64,000 nucleotides of DNA, from positions 186,001 to 250,000 of the forward strand of contig NBBA01000018.1 in assembly GCA_002794785.1 (NCBI GenBank). Reading direction: 5' to 3'. The translations under genes and the position numbers were made by a program. A model generated the notes under the pieces. The model had not been told where the DNA came from, ran no database searches, and saw only the letters and a program-made list of their open reading frames with translations. Origin of the DNA: Coniferiporia sulphurascens (Eukaryota > Basidiomycota > Agaricomycetes > Hymenochaetales > Hymenochaetaceae). The first letter of the stretch is position 1, and every line of letters starts with the position of its first letter. Shown here in pieces: positions 23,903 through 32,404 of the stretch.

Positions 23903-24752
23903 TTTTTTAAATTTAAATTTTAAATTTATTATTCCTACTGAGCTATGCAATACACCTGTGGCCCCAAAGGGGCTGCCTGTAAACTACCTAACTACTGAGG
24001 CACCCGTCATCGCTCATCAAGTGAAACTGGGTGGGGCGCATGCCATCCGAAGGAGGCCTAGTGTACTTACATGCCCTATTAAAGGAAAAGGAGAAAGAGA
24101 GAGAGGGAGGCATACATATCACGACTGCGAAAAGCCAAACAAAGCCAAAGCAAGGTCAGGAAGAAAGAGTCCCTTAGAAGAGGAAAGGAGCGGCTGCAAG
24201 TGCCATAGAAGAAACCGATGTGGAATCTGAAGGGCAGTCAAGAGTCAGAGGGAAATGGGGGGAGTGTACCTGAGAGCTCCAAAAGGGCAGGGTCTGTGTC
24301 CTGAGTCCTGGATCCAAGCAACCTGTGCACATAGTCCTGGAGGGTATCCAAGTCGAGGTCATTATCAGTTGGGAGTCCATCCAGTTCCATGGCTGCAAAT
24401 GCAAGGTGAATAGCTCCTGCAGTGTGGTTGGACATCTGGTTGAGGTGGCCTGTCAGGCATAGCCAGCGCCTTAAGACCAGGAGGTGGTTTTCATCTGCCC
24501 ATTCAGAATGGTGGACATGGAGGGGGTCATTCTTGGGCCAGACACAGCATATCCAAGGCTGGAAGGTTTCACAGCTGCCAAGGACATGGGAGGTTGACTG
24601 CGCTGGCCAGGGTGGGTGGTTGTGCCACCTGCAGTGGGAGATCAAGCCGTGTCTTCATCAGTAGGCTGAGTCGAAGCTCAACCAGTATCCCCCATAGGGA
24701 CCGGTGTGACAGAGGACCTGTGCCACTGCAGTGAGCTCTGAGCGGGGGTGGG
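23903..24752 (-). mobile_element. LINE-B insertion, 5'-truncated (850 bp)
   Basis: It lies on the minus strand, with T-rich tail at 23903 and the LINE-B 3' UTR (hairpin GGCCCC/GGGGCC near 23961), then the ORF2 C-terminus. The flanks are TGCAAAAGCCTGC at 23889-23901 and 24753-24765. This shows that LINE-B as well as LINE-A was mobile after copy 7 had landed. Confidence 0.9.
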
Positions 24753-24968
24753 TGCAAAAGCCTGCTGACAGCCATTTCGACAGTGACCACCCCCCTCCAG
24801 CATGCGTCAGTGTGCCGCGCCTTCAAACACGGAGTCTGCACGGCCAAGCGGCAGTTTTATGCTGACCAGGCGGCTGAAGTGGACGCCTCCAACATCTGGA
24901 CCTGGGCCAAATGCGGCCTCGGCACCCGCCCCACACCCATCCCATCCCTCAAGTGACGAGATGGCACC

Positions 24969-24969
<1 letters not shown>

Positions 24970-25010
<41 letters not shown>

Positions 25011-25910
25011 CTGCAGTATTACATAATTACAAGCTGCCCCCCCAAAGGGGGGGCCCTAACTACATAACAATGGAGGTGCCCGTCATTGCGCATCACACAA
25101 AACTGGGTGGGGGCTCTGCTCCCTGGAAGGGTGCCAAAGTGTGAAGAGCTCCTATTTAGTAGGGGAAAGGGAGAAGGAGGGATACATATCACTATGAACA
25201 AACCAAGTGGGTGAGGGCAGGTTAAGGTAAGAAGCTTAGAATTGGTAAGGGAGGGCGAGAGCGCCAGCCAAGACGTATCCGTAGGAATCTGAAAGACATG
25301 TGTTAATCATGGGGAAATGGGGGGAGTGTACCTGAGAGCTCCAAGAGGGCTGGGTCCGAGTCCTGGGTTCTGGGTCCGAGCATATGACATATGTAGTCCC
25401 ATAGGAGGTCCAGGTCCATATCCTTGTCGGTTGGGTGTCCATCTAGGTCCATCGCGGCAAATGCCAGCCAGATGGCACCCGCAGTGTGGTTGGAGAGGCG
25501 GTTTAGGTGCCCCATTAGCTTTAGCCATCAGTGCAAAACCAGGAGGCGGTTTTCGTCTGCCCACTCTGAGTGGTGGACTGGGAGGGGGTCTTGTGGTGGC
25601 CATACTTGTTGTATCCACAGGTGGAAAGTACTGCAGCCGCCGAGGATGTAGGCAGTCGACTGGGCAGGCCATGGGGGGTGGTTGTGCCACCTACAGTGAG
25701 AGATCAGGCTGTGTCATCACCGGTAGGCTGAGTCAAAGCTCAGCCAGTACCCCCCGTAGGGACCAGTGTGGCAGAGGACCTGAGCTACTGCGGAGAGCTC
25801 ACTTCGTGGGTGGTCAACCAAATGCATAATCAGCTTTCAAGGTCGGCAGGACGGGGTGCCGTGTACTGCCAGGTATTTATCGGCAGTTGAGGCAAGGGGG
25901 CAGGCGAGAT
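24970..25910 (-). mobile_element. LINE-A insertion, 5'-truncated (941 bp), with ATT-repeat tail
   Basis: The left edge is a run of about thirteen ATT/TTA units (24970-25010), which is the tail on the minus strand, followed by the LINE-A 3' UTR and ORF2 C-terminus. The flanking duplication is GAGATGGCACCT at 24958-24969 and 25911-25922. The trinucleotide tail differs from the TAAA tail of other A copies. Confidence 0.9.
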
Positions 25911-26626
25911 GAGATGGCACCTCCACCCAGTCAGACAATGAGAAAGGTGAGCTATTCTGCGAAACTTTCTTCAAGCCTCCCCCCCCTGCCGGCAGTCGCA
26001 ACCCGCCCCCACCCCCCCAGCCAGCTGCCCCACCAATCCTCTTCACCGAGCTTACAGGGGCACTGTCCGATACCTCCAACTTGTCGGCACCAGGCCTCTC
26101 AGGAATAGGATATCGCCCCCTGAAATGGGTGGTGGAAGCCTACCCTGATGAGATTCTATCGCTTTTCAATGACTGTCTGCGCCTGGGGCACCACCCTAAG
26201 TGCTGGAGGGCGGCAAAAGTAGTGATGCTCTGGAAGCCTAACAAAAAGGACCCTTTCTCGCCACACTCATATTGGCCCATCACCCTTGAGGAGACCTTAG
26301 GGAAACTCCTCGAAAAGATCATAGCTAACTGGCTCCAGTTCCTCACTAACAAGCGGGACTGGTTGCCACCTAACCAGTATGGGGGGTGTCAAGGACACTC
26401 TGTCTATGACGCCACCCAACACCTTCTACAGATAGCGGAGAATGCCCATTCAAAAGGCCTTGTGTGTTCAGTCCTTGCAGTCGACATACAGGGCTTTTTC
26501 GACTCGGTTCACCCCCACCTCCTACATCGACAACTACTGGAGCTCCAGTGCCCACCCGACTTAGCAGACTGGTGCCTCTCCTTCATGACGGACAGGCAGG
26601 TAGCAGTCGCTTTCGATGGCACCACC

Positions 26627-27963
26627 TGTTAGTAAATTGATGAAAATCGTGATCGCCAGATCAATGGATTAGCAAGATCGACATGGCAAGACCCATAACT
26701 CTAATCGATACCAGGAACCTATGCCAACGCTGTAAAGATGCAGATCAAGTAGCATGGAAAGCTTTTAATATTGCATGTGCAACAGTAGGACAGAATGCAG
26801 GATACAACAACTGTCAAATTACATTTGATCATACTACAAGGGAACAACAAGTGGCAGAAAGGCTAGAAGTAATAATCGAACATAGAGCAACTATGTTCTC
26901 ATATCAATTGAATAGATATGTAATCAGCACTTACACAAGAACCAAGATTTATAATCAGCCACATAATGAATTATGTTATCAAAGGGCGGTTATTACATCA
27001 ACTGATTATGCAGAAGCGGCACACCAAATAGTTCATACTATCAATAAACAATTATGAGAACAACTATTCGCATTCAAAGCCAACTTCATAGCCAAAGGAC
27101 ACACAACAGTAGATCGAAAGGAACCAAACCAAAGACAGGAGTTAGTACCAATAGATAAAGAGATTATAATACGATGGTTCAATGATGAACCTTCCTATAG
27201 AGTCACACCAGGGTATAGCAGGATAATGAATATAAATGCTATAGGGCCAGAGGAGCTCTTTATGCCAGTAGACAATAGGACACCAGAGCCAACCCCTTTC
27301 AACAATATGATTCAATCTTAGTCTATGGTAATAAGTAACAAGCCACAACAAGATAAGATTAAGAAGGCTAGCATAATTGCTGAGCCACACAAGTATATCT
27401 AAGCATTTGGCTAAGAATGGCTGATGGAAGCATGGCGATCAATTGAAGGCATAATTGATGGGAGCCAAGTATAGCGCATCGCACAGCAGAACTGATTAGG
27501 AAATAAGGAGAAGCATCATAGGTATAGTAGTATCTGAGAATGGTTAACTTAGGTATTATACTGTATGACTCGATGGAAACTCAGAGAAGGTTCTAGCATA
27601 AGATAAAGATAGCACAGTAGGTTGTAGAATGTACCAGAATATGTAACTGACTCATAGGAAGCTAAGAATAGTAAATAGCATGTACAAGATTGTACCGGAA
27701 CATTCCTATGACTTATAAATCAAGAGTAGTATGTTGTAGTATCTACCAGAACATAGTAAATAGACTACAACATGTAGGGTATAAAAGCCCAACATAAAAT
27801 TGTGGTAAAAAGCAGTTTAATTCATCTCTTGTCTCTTACCACCATCATCAGCTCTAACACTCTAGCAAGTGAAGGGTATCAAGCCTGCCCTAAACTAACT
27901 AGTATCATTGTGTGAATCTGTTACCACTTGTTTCTAACCCTTAATCAGGGAGTGAATCTAACA
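26627..27963 (+). mobile_element. Solo LTR, large family (1,337 bp), no target duplication
   Basis: The termini are TGTTAG...CTAACA. It is clearly the same family as 51462-52811, and more distantly the gypsy LTR at 59572-61055. A TATA box (TATAAAAG, 27780-27787) lies about 180 bp from the 3' end, followed by the transcript-start region with CAGTTTAATTCA. The flanks do not match: the left is LINE-B ORF2 and the right is LINE-B ORF1, so the LTR marks a recombination joint between two separate insertions. U3 carries a protein-coding frame (see 26683). Confidence 0.85.
26683..27321 (+). CDS. LTR U3-encoded protein of unknown function (one in-frame TGA)
   Basis: A frame of 213 codons starts 56 bases inside the LTR. 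The first 124 codons are open; one TGA (27055-27057) follows and the frame then stays open to the TAG at 27319. Visible features are an N-terminal LCQRCKDA (CX2C), an AGYNNCQITFDHTT block and, after the TGA, IRWFNDEPSYRVTPGYSR. The same protein is encoded at 51518 and, more diverged, at 59755, where the TGA position is not a stop. Conservation of protein across diverged LTRs argues for real coding. It lies upstream of the TATA box, so in a full element it would be carried at the 3' end of the genomic RNA. I do not recognise the family. Confidence 0.6.
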
Positions 27964-28977
27964 GCACAGTTCATTGGTGATCTCCTCTGGAACATACAGC
28001 TGACCCTTGCCCGCCTAGCGGAGGAAAAGAAGGACCCCCACCACCTCATACTCCGCAATGCAGAAATGGCCTACAACTTCACAAAGAGGGGGAAAGTAAT
28101 CGCCCTCCCATACCCCTTCCAGCCAGCTCCCCCCCAGCAGAACCCCCTAGCCACCGCCAGGACCCCCACCACCGTGACCCCGGAAATGAAGGCGCTGACT
28201 GATGCAGTCAAGCGCCTGACAACTGACATCGCTTCTATATCATGTCAGATGGCTTCTATCAGCTCCAGGCCTGCCCCCCGACAGCAGCAACAGCAACAAC
28301 AACAACAGCAAACCGCCCCCCAGGCCGCCATCACGGCAGCCCCCACCTCCTATGCCCAGGTGGCCGCAGCAGCGGCCCCCCCAACGACCACCAACCCAGC
28401 TCCAGTGGCCCCAGCCATGGGAGTGGTCATCAACCTGGCACAGAAGAAGAAGAGATGTCAGTGCAAGGTGCCCCCACCGCCCATGATGTACACCAAGGAC
28501 CCAACCTTGGTCCTCACCCCTACCATTGGCATCCATGCCGAAAACCAGAAATCTGCGATGGCCCTCACAAAAGTGTCACATGAGTTTTTCGCCTCCCTCC
28601 CCACCACAGACCGAGTCCCAGTCCTGTCCTCTTCATTTAACGTGAAGGGGAACATCATGACCACATTTGCGGCACACCCATCCTTGGCTAACCCAACCAT
28701 GGAGATGATCATAGATCATCACTCCATGGCATATGCCTCCTACATGTGCACAGAGTGCATCGCAGCGGGGATTGCTATCCTGACTGCCTTCATCCTAACC
28801 CCCTCCAGAGTCCACCCCCGGTCCACCCTCCACATCTCCATGGTGCCTTGCAAGGACTTCTTGTTCAGCCAGAATGGACACACCATCACCAAGAAGGCCC
28901 TCATGGCTGAAGTCCAGCACAACCCGGCACTCCTCAACCTTGACTTTGTAGTCACCCCCCACTTCACTGCCACTGAA
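27964..28977 (+). pseudogene. LINE-B ORF1 fragment
   Basis: About 338 codons of ORF1 are open, from FIGDLLWNIQ through a 10-residue Gln run (about 28283-28312) and the MYTKDPTLVL block to FVVTPHFTATE. The Cys/His knuckles are missing because the DDE element E starts at 28978. The left edge is the recombined LTR. Apart from truncation at both ends it carries no stop, so it is one of the better-preserved ORF1 pieces here. Confidence 0.8.
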
Positions 28978-29736
28978 GCACTTCAGGCACCCCCTCTGGG
29001 AAGACCTATTAGGTGTATCAGACCTTTGACATGATTGACCTAATAGACCCTCCTCCTGGGTGGTATTCCCAAGTGGTCTGGGTGCTCCCAGAGGCTGGGA
29101 TCTCCCAGGAATTACCTCACTATTTGGCTTGGGAGCTCCCAGCCTTAGATACATGTCACAGGGTGTCTGGGGTATTTTTTCTGGGATTTCCCAGCCTTTT
29201 TTGACCTATTTTCTGGGGATTTTTTTGCTTTTTTGGGGCTCAATACAGGGGTTCTACCCTTTTATTCTGGTAAATAGTACCCTTGAGGATCAAATTGAGC
29301 TCTGCATCCTTTCATACTGGATCAATATGTTCCTGGAACCTCAATGGGTTAAGGGACCAGTGATGTCATGGTGTGGGTTTGGCCATTTTATGTGGTTCTC
29401 CATGCTACTAGCTATTTTCTTCGACCACTAGGGTCTTGCAGGCAAGGGTTGGATGAGGGGGGTATTGAGGATCTGGGAGCAAATCACACTGAGAAGGTTG
29501 AGAAAGAAGGGGATTATAATTCAAGACAATTTATGTATAAAGTAGGGACACTAATGCACTGCTACATACATGCACTAGTTCCTTTACATTCATAATGTGT
29601 TCCTGTTATGTTTCTTTGTATGACATTTGCATCTGGAAAGCACAGGGAATGTGCTACAAGGAAATGGGACAGTACATACCCTCCCCATTGTTTTTACAGC
29701 ACTTGAGGCACAGACATTCTGTAACACTTCCCTTTC

Positions 29737-30033
29737 TTGAAGGCCTGGGAAGCTATCAAGTGCCTCAAGCACGCATGCCTCGGTGTGGACCCTAATGACA
29801 CAACCTTAGGCACGCAGCTTGCTAAGCTTTTTGACAAGATCAAGGACTACTGTTCTGCTGCAGGCTACCACCAGCACACTGGCATAGTCAACACCTCACT
29901 ATGTGCATTCCCCATGCACTCTCTTCTCTCCTACAATGGCCCTGATGCTGCCTGTTTTGTGGGAGCACCTGCAGGACATGATCTCAGGGTTGATAGGGTT
30001 CAGGCTGAAGCGCACACAAAAAACCCTGCATAG
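29737..30033 (+). CDS. Hypothetical frame within the TIR
   Basis: A 98-codon frame of normal composition (KAWEAIKCLKHACLG..., then LAKLFDKIKDYCSAAGYH) lies just outside the subterminal array and is present identically in the right TIR (46419-46715, minus). No family is recognised. It may be an exon remnant captured in the TIR or chance. The surrounding TIR sequence has no other sizeable frame outside the low-complexity array. Confidence 0.25.
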   Translation: MKAWEAIKCLKHACLGVDPNDTTLGTQLAKLFDKIKDYCSAAGYHQHTGIVNTSLCAFPMHSLLSYNGPDAACFVGAPAGHDLRVDRVQAEAHTKNPA

Positions 30034-30069
30034 GAAAGCCCTCAGGTAAAGCAATTGCAAACAGAGCTT

Positions 30070-30500
30070 CAACAACATATTGGGAGTGCCCCACAAGGGC
30101 ATGCCCATTAATTGGGAGTGCCCAATGTGGGCATGCCCATTACTTGGGAGTGCCCAGCATGGGCATGCCCAAATATTGGGAGTGTCCACATTGGGCATGC
30201 CCATTATTTGGGAGTGCCCAATGTGGGCATGCCCAAATATTGGGAGTGCCCATGTTGGGCATGCCCAGGTAGTGGGAGTGCCCAGTGTGGGTGTGCCCAT
30301 TATTTGGGAGTGCCCAATGTGGGCATGCCCATTGCTTGGGAGTGCCCAGCATGGGCATGCCCAAATATTGGGAGTGCCCACATTGGGCATGCCCATAGAG
30401 TGGGAGCACCCATAGAGTGGGAGCACCCATAGAGTGGGAGCACCCATGGAGGGCATGCACTGATGTGGGCATTCCCAAAGGTGGGCATGCCTACCATGGG
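30070..30500. repeat. Subterminal array of palindromic ~31-bp repeats
   Basis: About ten tandem units alternate GGGCATGCCCA with TTGGGAGTGCCCA, so each unit contains a near-perfect palindrome. The array is mirrored in the right TIR at about 45930-46375. Clustered subterminal motifs are typical transposase-binding sites in several DNA-transposon superfamilies; that role here is inferred. Because the repeats are palindromic and free of stops, they give long spurious frames on both strands. Confidence 0.85.
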
Positions 30501-31663
30501 TGCTCCCAGGCAGGAGCATGAACCTCGGTGTTTAAAGGTGTGGTTACCTGAGCACTGTTAGCTAATGGCAATGTTTATTTTGATATGGTTTGTGCAGAAA
30601 CTTATGTTTAGTCACTTGATGTGAAAGTGGGCAATGGAGATAAGTAGTTTATTAGTTCATCAGATGTCAGTATCTTGAGTCCATACAAGTCCATCATATA
30701 TTCAATTTCACTATGTACATTGTGTATCTAGTAATACAACTACAACTACAGAAGACAATGTTGTTATAAATGCCCATAGTCCTAAACACCTTATAGTAAT
30801 ACAGACCCTTGCCATACATCCATTATAAAGGAAAAACCGAAATGAGATCAAAAAGGTGGAAAACTGCAAAGACATTAAACAAATAACTAAAGTAAGACTT
30901 CCCCTCTAATTTTACAAATCCCCACTAAGATTTAGAGAAGGTAAAAATATCCATCTGTATAATGCCACCCCTGTAAGTGTTAATAAGTATAGTTCAAATG
31001 AAACCAAGGAAATGAAAAAACATACCAAGTGAACAAATGGGATGTGATGTGTTCACATCCTTAAGACCCCCCCATCCCAATAGAAGTACAACACCGTAAG
31101 GTGTGTACACACGTCTGAATAACTTGAATGCAGAGTGGACCTGTGGCCCATAAGCAAATCAAAGCACAAAAAAAAAAGAATGCACCAAATGAAATCCAAA
31201 TCCAAAGTGCAGCCATAAACCCCCAAACCCATGGACAAGGCCGTGTGCTCGCACATGGACCGAAAAAAAGGATTGCATGCATACGCACAACATGAGTACC
31301 ATAGCAAAGACATATATGAATATGAAAGGGGGGGGGGTGGAGTCATGAGGGGATGGTGGTGGGAGGAAGGAGGAAGAGGTTGAGACATGAATGCAGAGTG
31401 CTGGATTTTATAGGAGGGCATGCCATGGTGCGGCTAGGCAGGAGGCATGGCAGCAAACACGGCACGCCCTGTGGGTGACATAAGGTGAGACATTGAATAA
31501 CAAATGTATTCAGCTTCAAATTCCTTGAGAGCTTTGCCTTGCGCACCGTCTTGTACTACTCCCCTTGGTATTTCGCATTCAAAACTGTATTTTTCATGTT
31601 GCTCACATACTGTATCATCCAGTAGCATCAACATCTGATCCACTGGCTCTTGCATGAGACCTG

Positions 31664-32404
31664 GTGTTATCACCTATCAGCAAAAGCCATGCTACTCCCA
31701 ATCAGCCACCGGATAACATCAGCTCACCATTGCCTCCCTTCGCTTCTCTGTCCATGCTTTACAGAGATGCAGTTCTGTTCACTTCCGATGGGTTTGTAGT
31801 GTCGAGGGCCAAGATCTGTGAGTCCGACGGTATGCTGCTTGACCTCGATGCTATTTGCAAAAATAGGTCATCTGGCAGAGAGGATGTGCAGCAGGCTCAG
31901 TATCCTCCAAATGCTCCAAACTCCTCTGCAACCCGAGTTAAATATTTTAAAGCTCCCCATATGGCATCATGCATACCTGGTTTCGACTGATTTGTCTCAT
32001 CATATGCATCAGTGTCGATGCTAGAGTGATGCTCATACAAGTTCCTTTGTCTGTTTGTTGCCATGGCTTGGTTTGTGATCCATCGATATCTCTTGTGGGT
32101 TCGCCCAGTTGAGGACTGTGGGCGCACACACACATGTGCAGCGGCACACCTGTCCCCTTCTCCTGCACCCATGCTTGTACTTGATCTGCAGATACAGATG
32201 GTACATATGCATCGTGTTGCTTCCATACTACAATACGAGCTACACTGACATTATAAATTCACGAATATCGAACAAACACACCTATTGTAGTTGACCCATC
32301 TACTTAGGCGGTGTAGTTGATCTTACAAGGGGGAAGGCACTTCTTACAGCAATTCATTCAAAGTCTACTGACATGAAGGGGAAACATGGCCATCATCCTC
32401 ACTG
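31664..32404. other. Inner border region between left TIR and cargo gene
   Basis: This 740-bp stretch has overlapping frames on both strands (plus 31664-31990, minus 31897-32226) but no motif I recognise. It could hold the last exons of the minus-strand gene ending at 32405, or a separate small gene. Short GT...AG possibilities exist, but no frame is clearly continuous. Confidence 0.3.

Larger units (their letters stand above)
18201..26626 (+). mobile_element. LINE-B copy 7, near full length, with four nested retro-insertions
   Basis: The copy begins at the 5' UTR text TGACCAGTAACCACC shared with LINE-A and runs through ORF1 and ORF2 to the middle of the RT domain, where the solo LTR at 26627 cuts it off. 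Four elements are inserted, each between direct repeats: 19510-19773 (AAGGGGAACCTT), 20041-22386 (GTCCTCCTGGCAGAA), 23903-24752 (TGCAAAAGCCTGC) and 24970-25910 (GAGATGGCACCT). Removing them restores the continuity of both ORFs. It represents a subfamily distinct from LINE-A, with a Gln-rich ORF1 linker. Confidence 0.85.
22908..26626 (+). pseudogene. LINE-B ORF2, split by two insertions and cut off by an LTR
   Basis: The first 330 codons (22908-23900) are open and hold the complete endonuclease domain (VMQWN, IQEPPWY, MAGDFNRHH, LSDHAILRW). After the insertion at 23903-24752 the linker continues to about 24957. After the insertion at 24970-25910 the RT begins (GLSGIGYRPLKW, PITLEETLGKLL, LAVDIQGFF) and ends at FDGTTC where the LTR starts. 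The YXDD motif is therefore missing. The ATGA overlap with ORF1 sets the start. Confidence 0.85.
29012..31663 (+). repeat. Left terminal inverted repeat of the KDZ element (2,652 bp)
   Basis: It is near-identical to the complement of 44755-47440; identity stops at GACCTG (31658-31663). It contains palindromic TGGGAGCTCCCA-type motifs near the tip (29060-29210), a subterminal repeat array (30070-30500), and three copies of a 17-bp unit around 30399-30450, where the right TIR has five. That accounts for the 34-bp length difference. A 98-codon frame (29737-30033) and a 79-codon frame (31434-31673, minus) are present in both TIRs. Confidence 0.95.

Noticed and set aside
28998..29011. An 8-bp target duplication for the KDZ element
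   Set aside because: The flanks (GACCTATTA on the left, TACAGTCG on the right) share only TA, and the intact E repeat shows the single-TA target.
30070..30500. CRISPR-like array of regular ~30-bp repeats
   Set aside because: The units are contiguous palindromic tandem repeats without unique spacers, lie in a eukaryotic transposon TIR and are mirrored in the other TIR.
29899..30519. A 206-codon frame and similar frames through the TIR array (both strands, both TIRs)
   Set aside because: They follow the palindromic repeat exactly (GHAQ/GHSQ, WACP runs) and exist on both strands, so they are composition artefacts.
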